Assembly (NCBI GenBank): GCA_038058095.1
Contig: JBBUBW010000012.1
Span: 1 to 45,063 of the forward strand
DNA from: VMFW01 sp038058095
GTDB lineage: Bacteria > Patescibacteriota > Minisyncoccia > UBA6257 > 2-01-FULL-56-20
Length of the DNA stretch: 45,063 nucleotides
Direction: 5' to 3'
Shown here piece by piece: positions 1-7,615 of the stretch. The position numbers and the translations under genes are program-made. The notes beneath the pieces were generated by a model. It saw only the letters and a program-made list of their open reading frames with translations, was not told where the DNA came from and did not search any database. The stretch's first letter is position 1. The number at the start of each line of letters is the position of its first letter.

Positions 1-41
1 GGGGCATATTTGATTATTTGAATTCTTCCGGCTTTGGGCAT
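1..41 (-). CDS. Start of an unidentified gene, truncated by the window edge
   Basis: An ATG at 41 on the minus strand opens a frame that stays open for 13 codons to the window edge, beginning MPKAGRIQIIKYA. It starts 6 nt after the stop of the next gene upstream, so it probably continues the same transcript. Too little is visible to assign a family. Confidence 0.4.
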   Translation of the reverse strand, partial: MPKAGRIQIIKYA

Positions 42-47
42 ATTTCG

Positions 48-635
48 TTAAAGTTCAGCTGGATCGACAATATTCAGTTCTTTTAGAACAGCTTCGTAGT
101 TATAGATAGCTTTTTTTACTTCATCAAAATCAACTTCGTAGTCAGGATCGCTTTCGAGTTTTAGATAATATTCATGAGCGTCCGTGGCTTTATTCCGAAT
201 TAGATAAAGGTCATCGGAGAGAATTTGAAGGATTTTGTCCGAAACAGTTTCAGCGGTGAAGCCTACGTTTCTCAAAACATCATCTAGAATTTTATCGGCC
301 TCGATAATAGCTAATCTCATAGAGTTAGTGTCGCCTGAAAAAGCTTTATGCCTCACAGAACGCCAGTGCTCGATTATAACCATCTCCTCGGCAGTAGGAG
401 CTCTTTTAGACTTACGTTTAAAGGTTAGGTGGGGCCGGTACTTACGAGCAATATTTAATGAAACAATGAAGAAAATAAGAAACGTGGAATTGAGAATAAT
501 CCAGAATATTTTGGGGTCGAAGGAAGGCTTTGCGGGCCAGGCTTTGACGACCAAATAAATGGAACCAGCGAAGAGCAGAATCCCGACCACGAAGATGAGC
601 GTATGTAATACTTTTAGAAGTTTATTAAATTCCAT
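48..635 (-). CDS. Small membrane protein with cytoplasmic helical domain, unknown function
   Basis: The 195-residue product has two predicted membrane helices (about residues 13-32 and 44-62), a basic linker, then a soluble, mostly helical and acidic C-terminal domain (about 80-190). No catalytic motif is visible. It starts 6 nt after the preceding gene's stop on the same strand and has no promoter of its own, so it is probably co-transcribed with it. It resembles conserved uncharacterised Parcubacteria proteins; that is an impression, not a search result. Confidence 0.7.
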   Translation of the reverse strand: MEFNKLLKVLHTLIFVVGILLFAGSIYLVVKAWPAKPSFDPKIFWIILNSTFLIFFIVSLNIARKYRPHLTFKRKSKRAPTAEEMVIIEHWRSVRHKAFSGDTNSMRLAIIEADKILDDVLRNVGFTAETVSDKILQILSDDLYLIRNKATDAHEYYLKLESDPDYEVDFDEVKKAIYNYEAVLKELNIVDPAEL

Positions 636-641
636 TTTTTG

Positions 642-2012
642 CTATAAAAATTTATCGATTTTTTCTTCGTCGCCGTAAATAGCCAACCCGGCGGGGGGTC
701 CAGCTTTGCGGCTTTCGACGCGTTTAATATGCGGGGCGGTGATAACAAAGAACCTTGGCGGATGGAATAAGGTGGCAATGGATTCGACATTTAGTACGGT
801 CGAAGCGGAGTGAAGATTAAAATTAAGCGGATGCATTGATAAAATTTTCGCCCACAATTGTTTTTGAGGTTGTTTCCAGCGTAAATAATGGTAAAGAAGC
901 CGCTGCTTTCGGTAGTCATTCCTAAGGTCCGCAAAGAGAAATGGCCAGTTCCAAAATCTAAGCCGAGTTGATACTTTATAGTTTTGGCGGAATGAATTTA
1001 AATCAAGAGCGCTGTATTGGTTAAAGGCGCTTACTAAACCACGCCTGGCAAAACTGTCATAAAACATCAGCTTTGGTGAAAAATATATAAAGCGAATAGT
1101 GGTTCTAAACGCGGCTTTAGAGAGATTAACTTCAACAGCTTTCAATACATCAGTTTCTCCTGGTGAACGTGAGAGGGATTTCGCGAACATATCCAATTCG
1201 CTTTTCTCTGGTCTAACGGTTTCAAAAATCGGTAATGGTCCGCCGGGAAAACTAGTTTTCATTGTAGCCTTAGCTGCTTCCATTGCCTCTCTTTTAGATT
1301 GAGATTCTTTTAGCGTTGAAACAAGCTTGTGCCATTCTTCTATCCAGCCTCCAGTTTTCGGCTCCAATAGGAGTTGAATTCCCACCATCTCTTGTTTTTT
1401 TACTTTACCTAAGACTTCAAGGAAGGTTGAGATGGGATCATATTCTTTGTTTTCGTCTATTGCCTCAAATGCAGGATAAGTTTTAATCGGGTAAGCTTCA
1501 TCTTTATTCAAAACCATTTCGGTTCCCCAGAGTTCATATCCCTTACTTTTCATATCCTCAACGTTTTGCGGGAATCGGCTAAGATAATCTTCGACTTCTA
1601 TCAATTCAATATCGGGATAAAAGGAATAGAAGGCGGCTTCAACTAGAGCGCGGTATTTAAAGTATAGCCGCATATAGAAGTGAATTTCGCCGCCGAAACT
1701 CAGCATTTCTATTGAAAACCAGCGGGTTACTTCTCCATCTCGGTAATACTCAGCGAGATCATTCGCCTCGTTTCTTAAGCCGTGGATAGTGGAAAGAACT
1801 TGTTCCATCGCCAAGGGATTTCTCTTCGTTTCTCTGGGTATAAGAATCTCGAGCATTACCCAGCGAAGTTTCTTTTTGAAATTTTCGCGGCGCCAAAAAA
1901 GATGGGTTTGTTCGCCTACGTTAAAAAGAATGATTGCTAAAACAAATAAGCCGACAAGTTTTATGATTTCTCCTTGTAGGCCGGTAAAGAGCTGTGAGAT
2001 TTCCAATGGCAT
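642..2012 (-). CDS. Membrane-anchored protein, possibly related to CPR VirB4-associated proteins
   Basis: The product is 456 residues from the ATG at 2012; a longer reading from a TTG at 2021 is possible. One hydrophobic segment near the N-terminus (about residues 10-30) is followed by a large soluble region without an obvious nucleotide-binding loop. It resembles proteins encoded beside VirB4-like ATPases in other Patescibacteria and may belong to a conjugation or pilus-type machine, but this is a weak inference. I chose 2012 because a TATAAT box ends 8 nt before that ATG, the leaderless arrangement seen elsewhere in this window. The 195-residue membrane protein gene follows 6 nt after the stop. 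Confidence 0.6.
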   Translation of the reverse strand: MPLEISQLFTGLQGEIIKLVGLFVLAIILFNVGEQTHLFWRRENFKKKLRWVMLEILIPRETKRNPLAMEQVLSTIHGLRNEANDLAEYYRDGEVTRWFSIEMLSFGGEIHFYMRLYFKYRALVEAAFYSFYPDIELIEVEDYLSRFPQNVEDMKSKGYELWGTEMVLNKDEAYPIKTYPAFEAIDENKEYDPISTFLEVLGKVKKQEMVGIQLLLEPKTGGWIEEWHKLVSTLKESQSKREAMEAAKATMKTSFPGGPLPIFETVRPEKSELDMFAKSLSRSPGETDVLKAVEVNLSKAAFRTTIRFIYFSPKLMFYDSFARRGLVSAFNQYSALDLNSFRQNYKVSTRLRFWNWPFLFADLRNDYRKQRLLYHYLRWKQPQKQLWAKILSMHPLNFNLHSASTVLNVESIATLFHPPRFFVITAPHIKRVESRKAGPPAGLAIYGDEEKIDKFL

Positions 2013-2020
2013 CTTTATCA

Positions 2021-2049
2021 ATTATAAAACTGATAACTGATAAACGCCA
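2021..2049 (-). promoter_or_regulatory. Near-leaderless promoter of the 456-residue membrane protein gene
   Basis: On the minus strand, TGGCGT (2044-2049) and TATAAT (2021-2026) are 17 nt apart, and the ATG follows after 8 nt. Predicted transcription would start within about 2 nt of the start codon. The spacer contains a TTATCAG direct repeat. Confidence 0.5.
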
Positions 2050-2078
2050 GTCCAGTTTAGACTAGACTTTTTGGGGTA

Positions 2079-3110
2079 TTAATCTTGGCGGATACGATAA
2101 GCTCCGTCGTTTAGGCGTTCAAAAACTTTGCGGTTTTGAAGGTTAACCAAAATGGTATTTGGCTTTAGAATCCTTTCTTTCTCGATGGCGAGTGAAATTT
2201 CTTTTGTGTTAAGGGGGCCGTTTTCCTTTAAGATTCGCTTAATAACCTCTTGAACCGTGCCCGGCTTGTAACCGGCTTCAGAAAGACCATAAATTCCGCG
2301 GCCAACTAAGACAAAACGGCTGTCTTTGATAAGCTCATTATGAACAGTAGGAGCTAAGGCGGGGCGGTTGTCAAAATTGACCCGATTAATTTCCTGGGTG
2401 ATGGTTTCGAAATGTAACGGCTTGCCGGTTTTCTTTAAAACCAAATAAATGCGATCGCGGATATTTTGCGGTTTAATTTCAGGCCACTCAGAAAGTCCGG
2501 TGTCGCCAAAGGGATTAGTGTGAATTTTTTTGGAAACGCTTAAATAGTTTTTGGCGTGAGCTTCGTTAATTTTGGCGCTATCGACAAATTCTTTTACTAA
2601 ATTACTGTAGTTACCGTCGAGAATAGCGGTTTTTTGAGTTTTTAAGAATTTAACGAGTTGAGAAGTGAATTTATTGGCTTGGCTTAATTTTTCTTTGTCA
2701 CCGAAATAAAAGGGCCAGAAATCTTTATCTTCATTATATGAATGAAAAGCTCCGGTGGCTTCGAGTAAGAAAGATAGATGATTTCGAGTCAGGCCATCGG
2801 CAGTGGAGGCGAGATGGGTTAAAAGATTATCTTCGCGAGCGATTCCGCCCGTGGTTTGAAGGTATTTTTTTCCTTTGCCAAGCATATTTTGGCACTCAGA
2901 ATTACCGGTGATTTTTTCCTTTAGGGCTTTTAGACTGCTGGCTTCGATTTGCCTAATTCTCTCTCGAGTTAGGCCATATTTATTGCCGATGGCGGCTAGG
3001 GTTTGGGGTTCTTGATTTTCAAGTAAGCCAAAACGCCCCATAATTACTTCCTTTTGGCGTGGGTTAAGGTCACTTAAAACATTATCGATTGTCCTTTTTG
3101 CGGTATTCAT
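2079..3110 (-). CDS. Sigma-70 region 4-like/HARE-HTH DNA-binding protein
   Basis: This 343-residue protein starts with a sigma-70 region 4-like helix-turn-helix (about residues 8-66), including the recognition-helix motif TRERIRQIEASS. No region 2 (-10 recognition/core binding) is visible, so it is not a complete sigma factor. About residues 215-285 match a HARE-HTH winged-helix domain of the RpoE(delta)/ASXL type, and a second HTH-like stretch follows to the C-terminus. The likely role is a transcription regulator acting with RNA polymerase. It has its own near-consensus promoter, and the ATG lies 12 nt after the -10 box. Confidence 0.75.
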   Translation of the reverse strand: MNTAKRTIDNVLSDLNPRQKEVIMGRFGLLENQEPQTLAAIGNKYGLTRERIRQIEASSLKALKEKITGNSECQNMLGKGKKYLQTTGGIAREDNLLTHLASTADGLTRNHLSFLLEATGAFHSYNEDKDFWPFYFGDKEKLSQANKFTSQLVKFLKTQKTAILDGNYSNLVKEFVDSAKINEAHAKNYLSVSKKIHTNPFGDTGLSEWPEIKPQNIRDRIYLVLKKTGKPLHFETITQEINRVNFDNRPALAPTVHNELIKDSRFVLVGRGIYGLSEAGYKPGTVQEVIKRILKENGPLNTKEISLAIEKERILKPNTILVNLQNRKVFERLNDGAYRIRQD

Positions 3111-3122
3111 AATTGTCTCGAT

Positions 3123-3151
3123 ATTATAAACTGATTAAAAAAATAAGTCAA
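3123..3151 (-). promoter_or_regulatory. Promoter of the sigma-4/HARE-HTH gene
   Basis: On the minus strand TTGACT (3146-3151) and TATAAT (3123-3128) are separated by 17 nt. The ATG at 3110 follows after 12 nt, giving a predicted leader of only about 5 nt. Confidence 0.7.
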
Positions 3152-3171
3152 CTGTTGATAAGTTTTAGGGT

Positions 3172-4071
3172 TTATTTCCTAGTTAAGTTGTGCCAAACGA
3201 GAAGCAAGGGGCTTGCCACGAAAATTGACGAGTAAACGCCCATTGAAACACCCACTAAAAGGGTGAGGGTGAAGTATTTTAGATTTATTGGGCCTAAAAA
3301 GAACATAGCCAACAGGACAATAATTAAGGTAAGAGAAGTATTGATTGAACGAGCCATGGTTTGGTTGATACTATTATTAATAACTGTTCCAAATTCGGTT
3401 TTCCCGCGATCGAGAGATAAGTTTTCACGAATCCGATCAAAAACCACGATGGTATCGTGGACCGAAAAACCCATAATGACCAAAAGAGCGACGATAAAAT
3501 TTGAATCAATTTCCACTCCTAAATAATGACCGAGAACTGCGATGAGCCCGGCCGGAATTACGATGTCGTGAAGAAGGGAAATCATTGTAACCACTCCATA
3601 TTTCCAAGATGTAATTGGACGGGAAACTTTTCTGAAGGCGAAGGAAATGTAGAGTGAAACAAAAATAATTGCGAAAATGATGGCTTTAACGGCATTTTTA
3701 CGAAGGTTGGCGCCAATTGACGGACCGATGGATTGAAATGAGAGTTCCTCGAAGGATGGAAACTTGGTCTTTATTACAGTTTGGAGCTTCTGATGTTCAT
3801 CCTCCGTAGTTGTTCGCAGTCGGACCAGAAAAGTGTCGTGAGTGAGATCGTAATTAATCACGGTTTCGCCGATTTCTTTTATATCAGATTTTAAAAATTG
3901 ACTAACAGTTTCAACACTAGGGTTTTCTTGGGGAATTTGGAATTGCCACAGCGTTCCGCCTTTAAAATCAATCGCCTCTTCGAAACCAAACACAAAGATC
4001 AAAAAAATACTTAGGGCGACGAGGATGCCCGCGATTGATAGGAATAAAGTTTTTTTGCCGATGATATTCAT
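3172..4071 (-). CDS. secF: Protein translocase subunit SecF
   Basis: SecF works with SecD in the membrane, using the proton motive force to pull secreted proteins through SecYEG. The 299-residue product has an N-terminal helix, the FKGGT motif, a short periplasmic domain, then five helices. The family motif is seen as GFSVHDTIVVFDRIREN; many SecF proteins have Asn where this one has His. The length is normal. It lies 26 nt downstream of secD, and that spacer consists of TAGGT-type microrepeats. Confidence 0.95.
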   Translation of the reverse strand: MNIIGKKTLFLSIAGILVALSIFLIFVFGFEEAIDFKGGTLWQFQIPQENPSVETVSQFLKSDIKEIGETVINYDLTHDTFLVRLRTTTEDEHQKLQTVIKTKFPSFEELSFQSIGPSIGANLRKNAVKAIIFAIIFVSLYISFAFRKVSRPITSWKYGVVTMISLLHDIVIPAGLIAVLGHYLGVEIDSNFIVALLVIMGFSVHDTIVVFDRIRENLSLDRGKTEFGTVINNSINQTMARSINTSLTLIIVLLAMFFLGPINLKYFTLTLLVGVSMGVYSSIFVASPLLLVWHNLTRK

Positions 4072-4076
4072 ATTGA

Positions 4077-4110
4077 TTAGGTTATAGGTTGTAGGTGTTA
4101 GGTTTTAGAG
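4077..4110. repeat. Degenerate short tandem repeat at the secD-secF junction
   Basis: Plus-strand units such as TTATAGG, TTGTAGG, TGTTAGG and TTTTAG follow each other with a 7-8 nt period. They fill the spacer and run into the last codons of secD. Similar tracts lie at 32790-32829 and 33315-33350. Confidence 0.6.
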
Positions 4111-5366
4111 ACGGGCTTGTCTTTAATGAAAGCTTTTAACAGAAGCCGGGTGGTGGTGATGGCGCTAAACATACTAACCAAAACACCGATTAAAAGGGTT
4201 AACGCAAAGCCCTTGACGAAACTTGAGGTAAAAAAGTAAAGGATGACGGCGGTAATGATGGTGGAAATATTCGAATCACGAATTGATGACCAAGCGCGCT
4301 TAAAACCTTCATTGATAGAGCTAGAAAAAGCCAGGCCTTTTTTACGCTCTTCTTTGATTCTTTCAAAAATTAGAATATTGGCGTCAACAGCCATACCTAT
4401 AGTAAGGATGAAGCCAGCTAGGCCGGCCAAAGTCATTGTGACCGAAAAAAGTTTGAAAATGCCCAAGGTTAGAAGGATATAGATTATCAGAGCGGCGACG
4501 GCAAAAACTCCAAAGAAGCGATAGTAGACCACCATAAAAATCATAACCAAAAGCGTTCCGATGGTGCCGGCTAGAAGCGCTTTTTCGAGCGAGTTAGTGC
4601 CTAAGGTAGCGCTTATGGTTTGCTGATTGATTAGAGTAATTGGAGCTGGCAGGGCGCCGGCATTAAATCGTTCAACCATCGCTTTTGCTTCTTTTAATGT
4701 AAAGCTACCCGTGATAACTGCTTGTCCACCGGAAATTTTTTGCTGAACGACTGGGGCTTCGATTAGGTTGTTGTCGAGAAAGATAGCGATTGGTTTGCCG
4801 ACGTTGTCCGCGGTCATTTTTTCAAAAAATCCAGCTCCTTCATCGTTGAATGAAATGGCGACTTCGGGCTTGCTGGTGGTGTTGTCAAAATTTAATTGAG
4901 CGGACTTGATGTGACGGCCGGTAAGGGTCACTTGCGCGCCATTTACAGTAAATAAGGGCGTGATAAATTCGGTCGAAGAACCGTTTCCCTGAACTTCTTT
5001 GAATTCAAGGAGCGGAGTTTCGCCGATGGTTTTTATCGCGTCCTTTATATCTTTGATTCCGGCTAATTCGACAATGAGATTATCCCCGTCCGCGGAGCGA
5101 GAGAGGAAGACTTGGGGTTCGCTCACGCCGAAAAGGTTGACCCTTTTTTCTATAACATCTCTTAAACCATTTAAAACAGAGTTTTGGTCGCCTGACGGAA
5201 CCTTTGTGAGATCTATCTTATATATAAGGTGGCTGCCCCCAACTAGGTCTAGTCCAAGACGCCATGGAGAGTTTCTAAGGCCGAAGTTTTGCGGAAAAAT
5301 AAAAAACGCGGCGAGAATCGCGACGAGAATGATAAATGATAAAACGAGTCCTGGGTGACGCTGCAT
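4098..5366 (-). CDS. secD: Protein translocase subunit SecD
   Basis: SecD is the partner of SecF in post-translocational pulling of secreted proteins. The 422-residue protein has an N-terminal helix, the GLDLVGGSHL motif (about residues 38-47), a reduced first periplasmic domain, the DSIEKRVN-like P1 region, and a C-terminal six-helix block with GMAVDANILIFERIKEE. It is shorter than the roughly 600-residue E. coli protein, as expected for the compact form. secF follows after 26 nt. A promoter with the -10 box 7 nt from the ATG implies a nearly leaderless secDF transcript. Confidence 0.95.
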   Translation of the reverse strand: MQRHPGLVLSFIILVAILAAFFIFPQNFGLRNSPWRLGLDLVGGSHLIYKIDLTKVPSGDQNSVLNGLRDVIEKRVNLFGVSEPQVFLSRSADGDNLIVELAGIKDIKDAIKTIGETPLLEFKEVQGNGSSTEFITPLFTVNGAQVTLTGRHIKSAQLNFDNTTSKPEVAISFNDEGAGFFEKMTADNVGKPIAIFLDNNLIEAPVVQQKISGGQAVITGSFTLKEAKAMVERFNAGALPAPITLINQQTISATLGTNSLEKALLAGTIGTLLVMIFMVVYYRFFGVFAVAALIIYILLTLGIFKLFSVTMTLAGLAGFILTIGMAVDANILIFERIKEERKKGLAFSSSINEGFKRAWSSIRDSNISTIITAVILYFFTSSFVKGFALTLLIGVLVSMFSAITTTRLLLKAFIKDKPVSKT

Positions 5367-5373
5367 TGGTGCA

Positions 5374-5401
5374 ATTCTAGCAGAGTTTTGAATTTTGGCA
5401 A
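5374..5401 (-). promoter_or_regulatory. Leaderless promoter of secDF
   Basis: On the minus strand TTGCCA (5396-5401) and TAGAAT (5374-5379) are 16 nt apart, with an extended -10 TGC before TAGAAT. The ATG of secD follows after 7 nt. Confidence 0.7.
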
Positions 5402-5423
5402 GTAGTTTTCGAAGGCTAAATTT

Positions 5424-5455
5424 GACAAAAAGCCCGGGGAAATTCCTCGGGCTTT
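5424..5455 (-). terminator. Intrinsic terminator of the 57-residue gene
   Basis: A GC-rich stem (AGCCCGGGG paired with CCTCGGGCT, loop AAATT on the plus strand) is followed by TTTTTG on the minus strand. It lies about 20 nt past the stop of the small gene at 5477. Confidence 0.8.
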
Positions 5456-5476
5456 GCGATGTTTATTAGAGGTGTT

Positions 5477-5650
5477 TTACAATCTGATGTGGTGGTGCCG
5501 GGCCATGTCTCTGAGCCATGCGATCTCGTTGCCGCGGTAGGTAGTAGCGATTACCACCCTGGGGTCACGATCATCTGGCGTCATCGCATTTGCAACGACC
5601 TCCCAAATCTGGGCTTTTTTCCTTGCGGTGATGTGCTGCCTTTCCCCCAT
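5477..5650 (-). CDS. Small basic protein, unknown function
   Basis: This 57-residue product (MGERQHITARKK... ending ARHHHIRL) is not recognised. It is soluble and basic, with a His-rich tail and no membrane helix. Support is structural: a promoter with exact TATAAT, a strong AGGAGG 6 nt before the ATG at 5650, and an intrinsic terminator just after the stop. The opposite-strand frame here lacks such signals. It is one of a set of small genes in this window with strong Shine-Dalgarno sequences, unlike the apparently leaderless neighbours. Confidence 0.75.
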   Translation of the reverse strand: MGERQHITARKKAQIWEVVANAMTPDDRDPRVVIATTYRGNEIAWLRDMARHHHIRL

Positions 5651-5680
5651 TCTTTACCTCCTGGTTAAAGGGCCTTGTTT

Positions 5681-5708
5681 ATTATAATTATTGGCGAAAA
5701 GAAGGCAA
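5681..5708 (-). promoter_or_regulatory. Promoter of the 57-residue gene
   Basis: On the minus strand TTGCCT (5703-5708), 16 nt spacer, TATAAT (5681-5686). The predicted leader is about 25 nt and carries AGGAGG. It overlaps the divergent promoter of the deacetylase gene. Confidence 0.7.
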
Positions 5709-5719
5709 TAGATTAGAAT
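5691..5719 (+). promoter_or_regulatory. Leaderless promoter of the LmbE-like gene
   Basis: TTGGCG (5691-5696), 17 nt spacer, TAGAAT (5714-5719). The ATG at 5726 lies exactly where transcription should begin, 7 nt past the box. It overlaps the divergent promoter of the 57-residue gene. Confidence 0.7.
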
Positions 5720-5725
5720 TAGACA

Positions 5726-6466
5726 ATGTTTGAAGACGGGAAGAAGGCGCTCGTGGTGGTGGCACATCCGGATGATGAGACGATTTGGATGGGAGGGACA
5801 ATTTTAATGAATCCACAGATTAGGTGGACGATTTTTTCGCTTTGTCGTGCAGATGATCGTAATAGGGCGCCAAAATTTAAAAAAGTTTGTAAATATTACG
5901 GAGCGCGAGGAATTATTTCGGACTTAGACGATGAAGAAATTTTGAATTTGCGCGAGAGTTTGCCAGAAATACGCCGTCGATTGTTGGATTTCTTTTCTAC
6001 TTTTCGGAACCGCGGTTCAATTTGCTCCAGCGGCAAATTGCCCGCTGCCTCTCAACGCGGCGACTCCGCGTTGCGGAGGCCAAGCTCGCCGCGTTTCCGA
6101 GAGCTTCCTCAAAGTAAAAAAGAAATCCAGCTCGATGCTGGTGGGTTTGATTATATTTTCACGCACGGTTATAATGGAGAGTACGGACATCCGCGGCATC
6201 GAGGTGTCAATCGGGTGGTTAGGGACTTAGTCGGCCGCGGAAAAATTAAAACTAAGCAGTTTTTCGCGTTCAGCTACAAGTTTGACGAGAAGAAAAATAT
6301 TTGCCGGCCTAAAGAGGCAGATGTTTTTTTAAAACTATCCCCTACTGCGCTAAGGGAGAAGAAAAAAATTATTAATGAGCTGTATGGATTTAAAAAATCA
6401 ACGTTTGAGTATAGGACTTTGTCGAGTGTTGAGAATTTAAAGTTGTTAAAACGTAAGTATTCCTAA
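5726..6466 (+). CDS. LmbE/PIG-L family deacetylase with an inserted palindromic element
   Basis: The family removes N-acetyl groups from GlcNAc-type substrates, using zinc. The 246-residue product shows AHPDDE (residues 13-18) and a second ligand region, GHPRHRGV. Between them, about residues 90-135 (around FRNRGSICSSGKLPAASQ) are Arg/Ser/Pro-rich and do not resemble the family. They coincide with a palindromic repeat element at 5985-6129 that is read through in frame. Whether the enzyme is still active is unknown. A GT4 glycosyltransferase starts 3 nt after the stop, so the two are probably one operon acting on the same glycan. Confidence 0.85.
   Translation: MFEDGKKALVVVAHPDDETIWMGGTILMNPQIRWTIFSLCRADDRNRAPKFKKVCKYYGARGIISDLDDEEILNLRESLPEIRRRLLDFFSTFRNRGSICSSGKLPAASQRGDSALRRPSSPRFRELPQSKKEIQLDAGGFDYIFTHGYNGEYGHPRHRGVNRVVRDLVGRGKIKTKQFFAFSYKFDEKKNICRPKEADVFLKLSPTALREKKKIINELYGFKKSTFEYRTLSSVENLKLLKRKYS
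5985..6129. repeat. Palindromic element, copy A (inside the deacetylase gene)
   Basis: The outer arms 5985-6009 and 6105-6129 are inverted repeats matching at 22 of 25 positions. Inside is a hairpin with stem AATTTGC/GCAAATT around a TCCAGCG loop. A long hairpin follows: CTCTC, a 10-nt arm AACGCGGCGA, CTCCGC, loop GTT, GCGGAG, GCCAAGC bulge, TCGCCGCGTT, TCC, GAGAG. The core from GGAACCG to GAGAGCTTCC aligns with copy B at 20759-20890, but the paired arms differ in sequence. Confidence 0.8.
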
Positions 6467-6469
6467 GTT

Positions 6470-7615
6470 ATGAGATCGATTATTTTGTATTCTTACCCTC
6501 CGGAGCCGGATGGACTCTCCCAGCAGGGAGATATGCTCTATCGCGGAATGAAAGAAAATAGCGAAGAGGTTTGGCCCTGCCATCTTTCGAGTGAGTTTCA
6601 AAAGGAATGGATTTATAAACTTTATAAACCGCAGGTGGCGCTAGGAGTGGGTTTTTGGGGACATACGCAGGATTTAATCGAGCATCCGCAAAAATTCGGT
6701 GTTCAGCCAGTGCCGTGGCTTTTAGCTGACGGATGGGTGGCGAATTACCACGATAAAATCGGTTCTCTGCCTTTGGTTTTTACAACCAGCGATTGGGTTA
6801 AGAAAACTTTTGAACGTGACGGAGTGGATACGAAAAATTTTGTGACGGCGCACATTGGGCTTGAGCCGAATCTTTTTCGGCCGATACCGAAGACCGACCC
6901 GGGAGTGAAGCTAATTCGGGATATGGCTGGCGTGAGGGATGACGAGGTGATGATTTTGACAACCGGAGGAGATGTAACTTCAAAAGGGGCACAGGAGATT
7001 TTAAGGGCGTTAAAGAAGGTTGACCAGGAATTTAAAAATTGGAAATACGTTTGCAAAATTTGGGGTGGAGCGAGCGCGGATGACCATTATGACGACGAGA
7101 TGGCTTTAATTGAGGAATTAGGCGAATCAAAGGACAAGGTGGTTTACTTGGATGGCTCGATGTCACGGGAGTTTATGCCGTATTTGCTTTCGGCTTGCGA
7201 TATTTATGCCGCGCCATCTCGACTTGAGGGTTTTGGGATGGTTCAGGTGGAGGCAATGGCGTGCGGGAAGCCGGTGATTTCGATTGACGCGATGGGGCCG
7301 AAGGAAACCATTAAGCATGGCGAGACGGGATTTTTGGCAAAAGTAGCTTCGACGGTGGATTTAACTTCCGAGTGGGCGTACGTTGGGATGGGTTTTGAAG
7401 AGGACCATCGAATTGAATTCGATAAACCGAAAACGTTTGCCTATCGAGCGGACGTGGATGAGCTCGCAGAATATTTATTGAGGTTGCTTAAAGATCAGGA
7501 ATTACGCGAAAAAATGGGAAAAGCGGCGAGAGAACGTGCAGTTGAAGCTTTCGAATATCGTAAAGTCGCCAAGAGAATGGCGGATGTTATCAAGGAGAGG
7601 CTGAAGCTTTCTTAG
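6470..7615 (+). CDS. GT4-family glycosyltransferase
   Basis: A GT-B fold retaining glycosyltransferase of 381 residues. The C-terminal nucleotide-sugar-binding half carries the GT4 E-x7-E signature (E253 and E261 in RLEGFGMVQVEAMACGKP). The donor and acceptor cannot be read from sequence; GDP-mannose is plausible given the GH130 neighbours. It begins 3 nt after the deacetylase stop. Its end overlaps the convergent GH130 gene by 4 nt, leaving no room for a terminator. Confidence 0.9.
   Translation: MRSIILYSYPPEPDGLSQQGDMLYRGMKENSEEVWPCHLSSEFQKEWIYKLYKPQVALGVGFWGHTQDLIEHPQKFGVQPVPWLLADGWVANYHDKIGSLPLVFTTSDWVKKTFERDGVDTKNFVTAHIGLEPNLFRPIPKTDPGVKLIRDMAGVRDDEVMILTTGGDVTSKGAQEILRALKKVDQEFKNWKYVCKIWGGASADDHYDDEMALIEELGESKDKVVYLDGSMSREFMPYLLSACDIYAAPSRLEGFGMVQVEAMACGKPVISIDAMGPKETIKHGETGFLAKVASTVDLTSEWAYVGMGFEEDHRIEFDKPKTFAYRADVDELAEYLLRLLKDQELREKMGKAARERAVEAFEYRKVAKRMADVIKERLKLS

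Noticed and set aside
2041..2070. Possible plus-strand terminator hairpin with TTTTT
   Set aside because: AGTC/GACT pairing is weak and there is no plus-strand gene upstream for it to terminate.
5459..5668. Plus-strand frame of 69 residues
   Set aside because: It has no upstream Shine-Dalgarno, and the minus-strand gene at 5477-5650 has promoter, AGGAGG and terminator in the right order.
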